Shown here piece after piece: positions 19,822 to 27,649 of a DNA stretch of 38,175 nt. Each line of letters begins with the position of its first letter. Position 1 is the stretch's first letter. Made by a program: the position numbers and the translations under genes. The DNA lies in IMG/VR virus record IMGVR_UViG_3300010293_000015, positions 1 to 38,175 of that record, one strand, 5' to 3'. This stretch comes from a virus. The notes beneath the pieces are model-generated. The model was not told the DNA's origin, made no database searches, and saw only the letters and a program-made list of their open reading frames with translations.

Positions 19822-19998
19822 GGTTTCACATGGCACCTTGGACGAAAGACCAAAAGAATCATTGCAAGAATCGCAGAGCATGCCCCTGAAAAGCTACATA
19901 AGAAAAACAAGGGCGTACTGAGCATGACCCGGGAACAGCTCCACGAAATGGCCACCGGCCCGCTGAAGAAGAAGCGGTCGGCGATTAACGGAGGTTGA
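19822..19998 (+). pseudogene. Gene-like frame without a start codon after the large terminase
   Basis: In the frame of the terminase, just past its TGA, the DNA reads ...RIIARIAEHAPEKLHKKNKG, VLSMTREQLHEMATGPLKKK and stops at 19998. I recall phage small proteins with similar ends (PEKLxKKNRGxLKMSKxQL). There is no ATG before residue 35 (the one at 19924). The ATG at 19830 is in a different frame and gives only MAPWTKDQKNHCK... before a stop. A single-base shift would join the two into a normal small protein. Decayed gene, rare start, or readthrough extension of the terminase are all possible. Confidence 0.4.
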
Positions 19999-20000
19999 AT

Positions 20001-20219
20001 ATGTTTAGATCAGCCAGATGGACACCGCCCCCGGCGACTCCGGCGCCTACTGAGGATAACCAGGAGATGCAACGCAAAGCTGAGGCTGCAGCCCAGGCGG
20101 AGCGGGAACGGCTGAAGAAGAACAAGAGACCGACACTTCTCACCGGATACGGCGGGGTTCAGGGTGAGCCTTCCCTTTCATCCGCCGCCTTGGGCGGAAA
20201 GACCAAGTTGGGACAATGA
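20001..20219 (+). CDS. Small conserved phage protein upstream of the portal
   Basis: 72 residues from the ATG at 20001, with GGAGG six bases upstream. Pro-rich start (RWTPPPATPAPTEDN), a charged helix (AEAAAQAERERLKKNKR) and a Gly-rich end (LLTGYGGVQGEPS) match a common short protein seen between terminase and portal in such phages. Function unknown; possibly virion-associated. Confidence 0.65.
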   Translation: MFRSARWTPPPATPAPTEDNQEMQRKAEAAAQAERERLKKNKRPTLLTGYGGVQGEPSLSSAALGGKTKLGQ

Positions 20220-20350
20220 AAAAAGGAGACCTGATTAAAAAAATATTGGCAGCTAAGAAGATTCTGGATGAGGCTAGAGTGCCAACAAAAGACAGAATCA
20301 TTTACATGACCCGGAACGATGCCAGAATTATCAGGGCGATGAAAAAATGA
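20216..20350 (+). CDS. 44-residue hypothetical protein
   Basis: It starts in an ATGA overlap with the previous gene and ends in an ATGA overlap with the portal gene. IKKILAAKKILDEARVPTKD followed by RIIYMTRNDARI resembles the AKxxLDEANVPxxGR segment of major capsid proteins, but the similarity may be chance. Basic and helical. Both overlaps support it as a true gene. Confidence 0.6.
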   Translation: MKKGDLIKKILAAKKILDEARVPTKDRIIYMTRNDARIIRAMKK

Positions 20351-22014
20351 ACGCCAAAGACCTTATCAAACATTACGACGCCAGGAAGTCAGAGCGTGGA
20401 ACACAAGACTCCGTTTGGCAGGAGATCGCCGAGGTCATCATTCCCAACCGGGCGACCATCAATGTAGTACGCAGCCCGGGGGAGAAATTAAACCAGCTTC
20501 TTTACGACTCGACTGCCTATGACTCTCTGATCACCCTTGCGCTTTGGCTTTCCTCATCCCTGACCAGCATGGCCATGGACTGGTTTTTTCTGAAGATCGG
20601 GGATTCCGAAGAGGAGATCGACCAGGACGGCCAGATTTGGCTTGAGAATCAGAGGAAGCGCCTGTTCTCCGCCCTCCGGGCCAGCAATTTCAGCGGGCAA
20701 ATGGACCAATCTTACATTGACTGGCCGGGATTCGGGGAAGGGGTAATCTTCAACGACGAATCACAGGTCAAAAAAGCAGGGTTCAACGGGTTCCATTTCG
20801 AGTGCATAGCCCCGGGGACCTACGTTCTGGACGAGGACGGCGAGGGAAGCACGGTCTACATCGGCAGGGAATTCAAGCTCAGCGCCAATGCCGCCTATTC
20901 CCGGTGGGGCGACAAGGCCGGGGAGAAAGTTGTCAAGGCCAAGGAAAAGGAATCGACCGAGAACTTCACTTTCCTCCATTGCGTCTATCCGTCCGACTGG
21001 TTTGACGCCAAGAAAAAGACTCACCCTTTCATGAGCGCCTACATCAATTACGAGGAAAAGAGATTCATCACCCAAGGCGGATACCATGAATTTCCTTATG
21101 CCGTTTTCCCATGGATGAAAGTAAGCGGGGAGAAGTATGGCAGGGGTCCCGGGCACATTGCCCTCCCTGATGCCCGGACTTTGAACAAGGCCGAAGAGTA
21201 CGGACTGAAGGCGTGGGGGAAGGCCATTGACCCGCCGGTTGAAATCTTTGAGGGCGGAATCCTAGGGGCGATTAACCTGTACCCGGGGGCTAAAAATTAC
21301 GTTTCGGTGAAAGAGACAGTCCGCCCCATCGAATCCGGGGCCAAGTGGGACGTGCAGCAGATCGAGCGGGAACAGAAGCGGGACTCCATCCGGCGCATCT
21401 TCCACAATGACAAGATCATGGTTCTCCCAGACCCGAAGCAGCGCAAGGGCGATATGACTGCCTTTGAGGTCAGCATCAGATATGAGATGGCCCAAAAGCT
21501 CTTGGGGAGCCCATTCAACAACTTGATAAACCTGGGGCTGGACAAGATCATTGAGCGGTGCTTTGGGATCATGTACAGGGCCGGGGCCCTGGACCCCCCG
21601 CCGGACTCCATCCGCCGGGCCGCCATGAATGACCAGCAGATCGACATCCAGTATGAGTCTCCTCTAGCCAGGGCCCAACGTCTGGAAATGGTGGAGTCCA
21701 TGGGCAAGATGTTTGCGTTCGTCGGCCAAATTCCGATCGAAGCCGGCATCCCCAACCCGTGGGACAACCTGGACGTTGACGAGGGCATAAGGCAGGCCGG
21801 GAAGATCATGGGGCTGAGCCCGAAGGTTATCCGAAGCAAGGATGAAACCGCTAAATTCAGGGATGAGAAGGCCGCCACCAATGCGCCACAAGAGGACATG
21901 GACCAGGCCTCGCAGGGGGCCGAGATCATGTCTAAGGCGCTTCCGGCGATGAAGGACATGGACCCGGCGATGATGGGCCAGATTGCGGAGGCTGCGGGTA
22001 GGGGAGGCTTATGA
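20347..22014 (+). CDS. Portal protein (T7-type head-tail connector)
   Basis: 555 residues. YDSTAYDSLITLALWLSSSL (55-80) and the downstream order match the T7 gp8-like head-tail connector family. The protein forms the ring at one capsid vertex through which DNA passes. The C-terminus is Met/Ala/Gly-rich. Full length for the family. The ATG overlaps the previous stop; the stop overlaps the next start. A long antisense frame (21297-22238) is a shadow. Confidence 0.9.
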   Translation: MNAKDLIKHYDARKSERGTQDSVWQEIAEVIIPNRATINVVRSPGEKLNQLLYDSTAYDSLITLALWLSSSLTSMAMDWFFLKIGDSEEEIDQDGQIWLENQRKRLFSALRASNFSGQMDQSYIDWPGFGEGVIFNDESQVKKAGFNGFHFECIAPGTYVLDEDGEGSTVYIGREFKLSANAAYSRWGDKAGEKVVKAKEKESTENFTFLHCVYPSDWFDAKKKTHPFMSAYINYEEKRFITQGGYHEFPYAVFPWMKVSGEKYGRGPGHIALPDARTLNKAEEYGLKAWGKAIDPPVEIFEGGILGAINLYPGAKNYVSVKETVRPIESGAKWDVQQIEREQKRDSIRRIFHNDKIMVLPDPKQRKGDMTAFEVSIRYEMAQKLLGSPFNNLINLGLDKIIERCFGIMYRAGALDPPPDSIRRAAMNDQQIDIQYESPLARAQRLEMVESMGKMFAFVGQIPIEAGIPNPWDNLDVDEGIRQAGKIMGLSPKVIRSKDETAKFRDEKAATNAPQEDMDQASQGAEIMSKALPAMKDMDPAMMGQIAEAAGRGGL

Positions 22015-22262
22015 CCGAGCCTACAAACAAGAAGATGCTGGAAATGATCCAGACCTATGCCGATGTATTCGGGTCTCCTGGTGGGAAGCAGGTACTTGCG
22101 GACATTCGAAAGTCCTTCGGAGGTCCCTGCTTTGACCCTAACCCATTTGTCACGGCCTACAATGAGGGGGCCAGGTCGGTCATTCTGAAGATTGAAATGC
22201 TTGTAAATCGCAGTAAAAACAAGGAGTTTGTAGCACAACTAAAAAAGGAGGAGGAAGAGTAA
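22011..22262 (+). CDS. Bbp19-like small structural protein
   Basis: 83 residues. TYADVFGSPGGKQVLADIRK and PNPFVTAYNEGARSVILKI match the short Bbp19-type phage family (FGTPxGxxVLxDL...EGxRxvvLxI), found between portal and scaffold genes in many podoviruses. Exact role unknown. Overlaps the portal stop. Confidence 0.7.
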   Translation: MTEPTNKKMLEMIQTYADVFGSPGGKQVLADIRKSFGGPCFDPNPFVTAYNEGARSVILKIEMLVNRSKNKEFVAQLKKEEEE

Positions 22263-22508
22263 ATGTGGTCATCGGCACGCTGTATGAAATGTCAAGCCCG
22301 TAGTTCATTATTTTTTGCCGACCCTGAGGCTCCATGGAAGAGATATGAATTTGATAAATCATTAATGGGAATGAGAACGGCTCTTTGGCAACAAAACCAT
22401 ATCTGTAAACCTGAAAATATTGAAAAAGTTAAAAAATTTCGCAAGGAAGGTTATGGTCCATTTTCAGAAGAATTCCAAAATTATCTTAAAGAACTGGAGG
22501 AACAATAA
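22263..22508 (+). CDS. Hypothetical 81-residue protein
   Basis: Begins MWSSARCMKCQARSSLFFAD with a CxxC pair and continues as a charged helix. It starts one base after the upstream stop with AAAAGGAGGAGG before it. More AT-rich than its neighbours, suggesting an inserted gene between portal and scaffold. No family recognised. Confidence 0.6.
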   Translation: MWSSARCMKCQARSSLFFADPEAPWKRYEFDKSLMGMRTALWQQNHICKPENIEKVKKFRKEGYGPFSEEFQNYLKELEEQ

Positions 22509-23332
22509 TGCCAGATCCCCAACCGAATCCGAATCCGGGTAATCCGGGCGGGGGCAATCCACCGGCGGAACCATCGGCAGTTGACTGGAAAGCCCACATC
22601 CCGGCAGACATGGCGACGGAGAAGTTCTGGGAACCCCTGAAGGACAAACCACTCGGGGACGTTCTCAAGGGCTACGGCGAGGCACAGAGGAAGTTTGGGA
22701 CCGCTGTCTGGGTCCCAAAGGAAGACGCGCCGCCGGAGACCTGGGCCAAATTCTACCAGAAGCTAGGAACCCCGGAGGCTCCTGACAAGTACCAATTCAC
22801 CCGCCCGGCATTGGGCGAGGGGGCCGCCTGGGACAAGGAATTTGAAAACAAGTTCCTCAGCGAAGCCCATGCAATGGGTCTGAATTCAAAGCAGGTCCAA
22901 AAGCTCATGGATCTCCAGGCCGGGCTGGTCGAGACACAGCTTAGGGGGCTGGCCGAGAAGCGCAACGGGACGGTCGAAGCACTGAAGAAAGAATGGGGTG
23001 GGGACTTCGAGCGCCGGATGACCCTGGCCGGAAGGGCAAAGAATCTGATTCAGGAGAAAACCGGGCTCACCAAGGAAGAGGCCGACCAGTTCTTCGACGG
23101 AACCGGGGCCGGTGACCATCCCGTAATCCTGAAAATCTTTAACTGGCTTGGGGAAATGTTCGCCGAGGACGGGTGGATTAAGGGGGAAGGCACAGCCACC
23201 GCCCGGGATGCGGCCAAGGCCAAGATTGACCAGATCACGAAAGACCCGAAACACCCATATTGGAACGAAGGCCCGGGCCACAAAGAGGCCGTTCAGGAGT
23301 GGCTTGCACTTCACAAACAGGCTTTCGGCTAA
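22508..23332 (+). CDS. Capsid assembly scaffolding protein
   Basis: 274 residues. An Asn/Pro/Gly-rich start (PDPQPNPNPGNPGGGN) is followed by HIPADMATEKFWEPLKDKPL and VPKEDAPPETWAKFYQKLG, the recurring pattern of podovirus scaffolds, then long helices (VETQLRGLAEKRNGTVEALK). It would guide capsid shell assembly and then leave. Located just upstream of the capsid gene, as expected. The start overlaps the previous TAA. Confidence 0.85.
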   Translation: MPDPQPNPNPGNPGGGNPPAEPSAVDWKAHIPADMATEKFWEPLKDKPLGDVLKGYGEAQRKFGTAVWVPKEDAPPETWAKFYQKLGTPEAPDKYQFTRPALGEGAAWDKEFENKFLSEAHAMGLNSKQVQKLMDLQAGLVETQLRGLAEKRNGTVEALKKEWGGDFERRMTLAGRAKNLIQEKTGLTKEEADQFFDGTGAGDHPVILKIFNWLGEMFAEDGWIKGEGTATARDAAKAKIDQITKDPKHPYWNEGPGHKEAVQEWLALHKQAFG

Positions 23333-23344
23333 AGGAGAAAGACA

Positions 23345-23590
23345 ATGCTTAGAACAGACATCAAAATCCTTGCTGATTATTGGAAATCGACTAATGGTCG
23401 CTCTACCCTTGCCTCAGCCATGCGGGGGAACATTTTTATGGATTCCGCTGACTTGGCCGCCTACAAACAAGACGGCCAGCTTGTCGGAACATTCCATGGG
23501 ATACCGATTAAGAGGCTGGCATCATTGGAAAACGATACTTTTGCCTATAAGGACTCTGCGGGCAATACCCTATTTACCAACGTGACATAG
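23345..23590 (+). CDS. Hypothetical 81-residue protein
   Basis: MLRTDIKILADYWKSTNGRS..., with QLVGTFHGIPIKRLASLEND in the middle; beta-rich by composition. AAAGGAG precedes the ATG. It lies between the scaffold and the capsid gene and may be virion-associated, but no family is recognised. Confidence 0.6.
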   Translation: MLRTDIKILADYWKSTNGRSTLASAMRGNIFMDSADLAAYKQDGQLVGTFHGIPIKRLASLENDTFAYKDSAGNTLFTNVT

Positions 23591-23601
23591 GAGGAGAACC
23601 A

Positions 23602-23943
23602 ATGCCGATCATGCAGGAAGCCATTCCCAAGGAGGACTGGGAACGGATGGACAAAGGACTACCGCCGATTAAGCGGAAACAGGAACCGCGCCCGGAACCT
23701 GAGAAGCCTAAGATGAATGATCAGATCAGCCTGAAAAAGATCGACTTTCAAAGGCTTATCAGCGTCAACCGGGAGAACCGAAGAAACAAGGACCGGACGA
23801 CATTCATAGGCTACATCGTTAAGGTAGAAATCAAGGATGGAGCAGGAATCAAAACCCTGGGGGGCTGGGTTCCGGAGGAGGAATGGCTTGAGTTCCTTCG
23901 GTATCACCGTGGGAAGATCAATATGGAGGCCCTTCAGGTATGA
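23602..23943 (+). CDS. Hypothetical 113-residue protein
   Basis: Pro/Lys-rich first 40 residues (PPIKRKQEPRPEPEKPK), then a compact domain with TFIGYIVKVEIKDGAGIKTL and GGWVPEEEWLEFLRYH. GGAGGAG precedes the ATG. The last gene before the folded leader of the capsid gene. Function unknown. Confidence 0.6.
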   Translation: MPIMQEAIPKEDWERMDKGLPPIKRKQEPRPEPEKPKMNDQISLKKIDFQRLISVNRENRRNKDRTTFIGYIVKVEIKDGAGIKTLGGWVPEEEWLEFLRYHRGKINMEALQV

Positions 23944-23993
23944 GTGAACATGACTCTCCCCCAAAGCTGGGGGGTAATTAGTCATAAAGCCCC

Positions 23994-24053
23994 GGGTAGC
24001 CCGCGAGGGTCCGGGAACCGAAGTCAACCGGGCAGCCCTACGGGGTCCGGGAA
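23994..24053. repeat. Two 24-base imperfect direct repeats in the capsid leader
   Basis: Units at 23994-24017 and 24030-24053, 36 bases apart, share GGG-AGCCC and the 11-base end GGGTCCGGGAA. The nearby GGGCC-GGAA-GGCCC hairpin and the CCCCC/GGGGG hairpin (about 23958-23974) make the whole 23944-24152 gap strongly folded. No gene is seen in it. Confidence 0.5.
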
Positions 24054-24097
24054 TAGGAGCAAAGAAAGGGCCGGAAGGCCCGGGGAATCGCGCTAGC

Positions 24098-24152
24098 GGC
24101 AATTCTCTAAAGGCGGAGTGAACATCACGAAAACTTTTACGGGAGAATTGCC
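24098..24152 (+). promoter_or_regulatory. Hairpin hiding the capsid gene ribosome site
   Basis: GGCAATTCTC (24098-24107) is a perfect 10-base complement of GAGAATTGCC (24143-24152), which ends at the ATG. The ribosome site GGGAG lies at the edge of the 3' arm. The 35-base loop holds a second SD-like AAAGGCGGAG. Pairing would restrict translation of the capsid protein unless opened. Confidence 0.55.
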
Positions 24153-25019
24153 ATGCCAGAAACCATTGACATTGCGTTTGTAAACCAGTACCAGAACACC
24201 ATGCGGATGCTCTGCCAGCAGGCAGACGCCCGTCTGGAAGGAACCACCATTCCCCCAGTCCTGATGAAAGGGGAATACCTCTACTGGGAGCGCCTGGGGG
24301 CCACGGAAGCCATCGAGATTGCTTCCCGCCACGGCGACACCCCAAACATTGAACCCGACCACACCCGGAGACGTTCAGCCGCCCAGCCCTACGTCTGGGC
24401 TACCCTCCTCGATCGGGCCGATGCCGCCCGGATGCTTGCCGACCCCAAAGGTCCATACCAGCAGGCCGCCAAGAACGCCATGAATCGGCGGAAGGATCGG
24501 GTTGTCCTAGCCGCCCTTGGGGGGACCGCTTACGGTGGGAAGACCGGAGCTACCAGCGTGGCCTTGCCAGCCGGCCAGAAGGTTGCACACGGCAGCGTGG
24601 GGATGACCCTCGCCAAGCTGTTGGCCGCCAAGCAGTTGCTTGATGAGGCCGAAGCCCCCGATGAAGGCCGGTTTTTCGTCTGCCCGTCGGAGTCGATTAT
24701 TGACCTCCTGGGAACCACCGAAGTCACTAATGCGGACTATAACACCGTCCGGTCCCTGGTTTCCGGGACCATCGATAGCTTCCTGGGATTCAAGTTCATT
24801 CGCACGGAACTCATCTACCAGGAAAACAGTTCCAGCGGGACGACCTGGTACAATTACGCCTACTGCAAAGGCGCGGTTGGAATGGGGTCCATCGAAGACC
24901 TGTATGTCCGCGTGAGCGAGCGTGACGACAAGAACTATGCCTGGCAGCCCTATCTCAGCATGGACCTGGGGGCAACTCGGGTTGAGGATGAGCTGGTTGT
25001 AGAAGTTGCGAGCCAATAG
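24153..25019 (+). CDS. Major capsid protein
   Basis: 288 residues. MPETIDIAFVNQYQNTMRML, KQLLDEAEAPDEGRFFVCPS (typical LDEAxxPxxGR capsid motif) and TELIYQ fit the HK97-fold capsid proteins of podoviruses. Located after the scaffold and before the decoration gene. Codons are GC-rich and even, as in a highly expressed gene. Its ribosome site is inside a predicted hairpin. No protease is seen, so the head may mature without processing. Confidence 0.88.
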   Translation: MPETIDIAFVNQYQNTMRMLCQQADARLEGTTIPPVLMKGEYLYWERLGATEAIEIASRHGDTPNIEPDHTRRRSAAQPYVWATLLDRADAARMLADPKGPYQQAAKNAMNRRKDRVVLAALGGTAYGGKTGATSVALPAGQKVAHGSVGMTLAKLLAAKQLLDEAEAPDEGRFFVCPSESIIDLLGTTEVTNADYNTVRSLVSGTIDSFLGFKFIRTELIYQENSSSGTTWYNYAYCKGAVGMGSIEDLYVRVSERDDKNYAWQPYLSMDLGATRVEDELVVEVASQ

Positions 25020-25078
25020 TCAATAATTTCAAGTAGTTAACAACTAACCGACTACCAGGGTCGAAAGGAGACCAAAGA

Positions 25079-25855
25079 ATGAGACCGTTTAACGTGAAAG
25101 GAATTGTGGAGGGCAGGCCCTACCAGACCCCCCACCAGCAGAGCGCAGTTCAGCTCTACCCTATCGGGACCAAGCTGGAGGCGTATGGCAAGACCTGGCG
25201 GTATTGCAAGGCCGCCGAGAACATCACCATCGCCCGGAGAGGTGCTCCAGCTCTGATCTACAACCCCTGGAAGGCCGGGGATCCTCAGTTTGGGTCCGAC
25301 GGTGCAACCGTATCGGGGACCATCGGGGAATCGTTCGTTGTCGCTACTTTTGCGGGTGACTACGACGTAGCCAAGGCCGCCGATGTTCTTCAGGGCGGGC
25401 TTTTGACCCTCTACCCTGCGTCTCCGAGGGACGATGAGATTTTCGAGTACACGATCCTTGGCAACGATGCCAGCTACGGGGCAGACGTATATTGCAAAAT
25501 CTACGTTTACCCGGCCCTGTCCGAAACCTGGGCCGCCTGCCCGGCGGATGGACTCCCGAGCCCCTACAGCGCTATTGGGGCATCGGGGAGCGGTACGACA
25601 ACCCGATCTTTCCTTGTTGTACCGGAGATCCAGGTGACAAGCGCCCATTACTTCTGGGGTCAGACCCGAGGGCCGGCGTGGGTTACGCCTAACGCCGGAT
25701 GGCAGACGGCTAATTACCGGAGTTGCGCTTTCCACACCAACGGAACCATCATCCCGTACCTGGACAGCTCGGGGGTCGCCAAGCAGTATTGCGGCTACCT
25801 TCTGGCCGACAACGTGGATGCCGACGACGCCCACATCATGTTGATGCTGGAGTAA
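25079..25855 (+). CDS. Probable capsid decoration or head-associated protein
   Basis: 258 residues. VQLYPIGTKLEAYGKTWRYC near 22-41 is a pattern seen in proteins encoded right after the capsid gene in similar phages. Beta-rich, with YTILGNDASYGADVYC and the C-terminal GYLLADNVDADDAHIMLML. AAAGGAG precedes the ATG. The role on the head surface is inferred from position. Confidence 0.65.
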   Translation: MRPFNVKGIVEGRPYQTPHQQSAVQLYPIGTKLEAYGKTWRYCKAAENITIARRGAPALIYNPWKAGDPQFGSDGATVSGTIGESFVVATFAGDYDVAKAADVLQGGLLTLYPASPRDDEIFEYTILGNDASYGADVYCKIYVYPALSETWAACPADGLPSPYSAIGASGSGTTTRSFLVVPEIQVTSAHYFWGQTRGPAWVTPNAGWQTANYRSCAFHTNGTIIPYLDSSGVAKQYCGYLLADNVDADDAHIMLMLE

Positions 25856-25866
25856 CGAAAGGAGAT

Positions 25867-25953
25867 ATGATGGCCGAAGAAAAGAAAACTCCCAAGCAGG
25901 TAAAAAGGGAGGAATGGCTCAAGAAGAAAATTGAGGCCGGAGCAAAAAAGTAA
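25867..25953 (+). CDS. 28-residue Lys-rich peptide gene
   Basis: MMAEEKKTPKQVKREEWLKK then KIEAGAKK: a single charged helix. AAAGGAG lies a few bases before the ATG pair. A strong hairpin begins 13 bases after the stop. Small basic proteins in this position may be virion-associated; no family known. Confidence 0.55.
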   Translation: MMAEEKKTPKQVKREEWLKKKIEAGAKK

Positions 25954-25965
25954 CCGACCGCAATG

Positions 25966-26000
25966 AACAGGCTGGGGAGAACCACCCTCCTCAGCCTGTT
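25966..26000 (+). terminator. Strong hairpin after the capsid operon
   Basis: A 14-bp stem (25966-25979 with 25987-26000, one G-U) and a seven-base loop. Only TTT then AAAA follow, so it may be a weak terminator or an RNA processing site that sets capsid message levels. Confidence 0.5.
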
Positions 26001-26016
26001 TAAAAGGATGACCAAA

Positions 26017-26361
26017 ATGGCAAGACGTTTGATCCATGTAATCGGCCATCAGGACGACCCGGAAAACCCAGTCTCAGGCGTTCAGAATCTCAAACTCTTT
26101 GCCTGTGATACCGCCAATGACCTCCCTCAGGTTCCAAATGTAGGGGAAATATATCTTGTCATAGGAGCAAAGACAGCCGTTTTTGTTGATCCTGTGACGG
26201 GGTACATCGAAATAAAGGGGGAAAAGGGAGACCCGGGGGACCTCGAGAAATCCTGGCCGGTGGCATCGGTAATGGGAACAGTTGACGACAAGGATCCTAC
26301 CGATCTTTTAGGATTTGGTAAATGGGAAGTTGAGCAAAAATTATCAAAAATAAAATTCTGA
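26017..26361 (+). CDS. Hypothetical structural protein with a collagen-like GEKGDPG
   Basis: 114 residues from the ATG at 26017, eight bases after AAAAGGA; an earlier in-frame ATG lies in the hairpin. Contains GYIEIKGEKGDPGDLEKSW and a DDKDPTDLLGFGKWEVEQ end. The short GEKGDPG stretch resembles head-fibre or tail-fibre linkers. Function unknown. Confidence 0.6.
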   Translation: MARRLIHVIGHQDDPENPVSGVQNLKLFACDTANDLPQVPNVGEIYLVIGAKTAVFVDPVTGYIEIKGEKGDPGDLEKSWPVASVMGTVDDKDPTDLLGFGKWEVEQKLSKIKF

Positions 26362-26372
26362 GGAAGAACAGC

Positions 26373-26672
26373 ATGAGCAAGGTCTGCGTTTTCCTTTGCC
26401 CGCGGGAGCGCCCGGTATTCGGTTCGACCACATCCCTTCACCTAGCCATGGGATATACCAGGGACCAAGGGATTGAAGTCGAACCGTTACTGATGGACGA
26501 AGAGAACACCTTCGGCTTCCACAACCTCGACATCGGCCTGGGGGACTTCTTAAAGACCGATTGCACTCATATATTCCTTGGGGCGGATGCTGAACTTGGG
26601 GCAAAATACCGATTCGGGGTCAAGACCGGGGGCTTTTCAGCCGGGACGATCACCGGAAGACTGAGCCTGTAA
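26373..26672 (+). CDS. Hypothetical 99-residue protein
   Basis: MSKVCVFLCPRERPVFGSTT, then LGDFLKTDCTHIFLGADAEL has an alpha/beta look and weakly recalls a shortened glycosyltransferase A fold (FLKTDCTHIFLGAD around the expected DxD place), but the DxD pair itself is lost. It may be a remnant. GGAAG precedes the ATG. Confidence 0.5.
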   Translation: MSKVCVFLCPRERPVFGSTTSLHLAMGYTRDQGIEVEPLLMDEENTFGFHNLDIGLGDFLKTDCTHIFLGADAELGAKYRFGVKTGGFSAGTITGRLSL

Positions 26673-26682
26673 GGATACGCCA

Positions 26683-27231
26683 ATGAAAAAGCTATTCCTT
26701 TTACTGACAATCCTTGCCCTATCCTGGGGGTCCGTTGCCGAGGCCCAGATGGCCGGGGACGCCCGGAGAATATGGGGGCGCCTGATCGACCAGGCCCAGC
26801 CTACCGCCGATCAATGCCTGATGTGGGATGACACGGCCAAGAAATGGAAACCCGGGCAAGAGCTTTGTCCTCAAACCCAGGTTATAGATTGCTCGGCTGG
26901 GTGCTCTCCCGCAGCGGCAGTTCTGAAGTGCGGTCCCATCCTCAGCAACTATGGTCAGGGAGCGGCAGATAGAAGTGTGACCCTGCCGACAGCCGCAGCG
27001 GGGATGAGCTTTGTCGTCCAGATAGAGACCACCCAGGCGGCCAATTATTTTCGGGCCACCAGCACAGCGGCGAACATAGACCTGGATGGGGGAGCGGCTA
27101 CGGGTAAGACCTATGTGCAGTTTGCGGCCCCTACCGCAAAGAACGCCTTCTCTTGCCGTTCCTATCGGACGGGAGCGGCAACATGGGGCTGGCTTTGCTT
27201 CACCGAGCGTGGAACTACCTTGACCGATTAA
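26683..27231 (+). CDS. Secreted protein with signal peptide
   Basis: 182 residues. A clear signal peptide (MKKLFLLLTILALSWGSVAEA) with cleavage near AEA-QM. The mature part has CLMWDDTAKKWKPGQE and beta-rich repeats (TLPTAAAGMSFVVQIETTQ) like phage surface proteins. A signal peptide is unusual for a virion part; it may act at the host envelope, for instance as an exported exclusion or adhesion protein. AAGGATA precedes the ATG. Confidence 0.65.
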   Translation: MKKLFLLLTILALSWGSVAEAQMAGDARRIWGRLIDQAQPTADQCLMWDDTAKKWKPGQELCPQTQVIDCSAGCSPAAAVLKCGPILSNYGQGAADRSVTLPTAAAGMSFVVQIETTQAANYFRATSTAANIDLDGGAATGKTYVQFAAPTAKNAFSCRSYRTGAATWGWLCFTERGTTLTD

Positions 27232-27240
27232 GGAGATAGC

Positions 27241-27556
27241 ATGAAGAAACTATTCCTTACCATAATCCTCCTCCTGGCCCTTGCGGGGCAGGGATGGGGA
27301 GCTACTTATTACATCCGTGTTGATGGTCATGATACAAATTGTAATGGCACCGCCTACGCTGCAGATTCAGCCGAAACTCGCCCAAACTGTGCAAAACTGA
27401 CCTGGGGCGGGGGTTGCCGCAATTATAGGCAATAACGATACGGTGCTGATTGGCCCAGGCACATATAATGCTTCCATCTCTACAGGCACCCCGACTGCAA
27501 CAGGAGTCACCGTTGCGGGCTATGGTGTATTCGCCGTAAGAAGGAGTGAGCATAAG
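27241..27556 (+). pseudogene. Frameshifted remnant of a beta-helix (pectate-lyase-like) secreted protein
   Basis: A signal peptide (MKKLFLTIILLLALAGQGWG) is followed by ATYYIRVDGHDTNCNGTAYA and stops at 27435. The next frame continues exactly where the family should: GVAAIIGNNDTVLIGPGTYN. The join is at the G5 run at 27409-27413, one G too many. This is the usual start of right-handed beta-helix tailspike or lyase proteins. It then runs into an unrelated short frame, so the helix is also truncated. Phase variation or a base-calling error are possible. Confidence 0.6.
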
Positions 27557-27649
27557 ATGAAAAAGATGATCCTTAAGGGTTGCACCTGGCGCGAGCAGCT
27601 AACCGGCGGTGTCGCCAATATCAATGGCGAGGCGTGCTATGCCATCTGA
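27557..27649 (+). CDS. 30-residue hypothetical peptide
   Basis: MKKMILKGCTWREQLTGGVA... ending ACYAI. AAGGAG lies ten bases before the ATG. It is also in frame with the second part of the broken beta-helix gene, so it could be that gene's tail instead. The next gene starts inside it. Confidence 0.35.
   Translation: MKKMILKGCTWREQLTGGVANINGEACYAI

Noticed and set aside
21297-22238. 313-codon reverse frame opposite the portal gene
   Set aside because: The portal protein is unmistakable on the forward strand; the reverse product is low-complexity in character and lacks a ribosome site.
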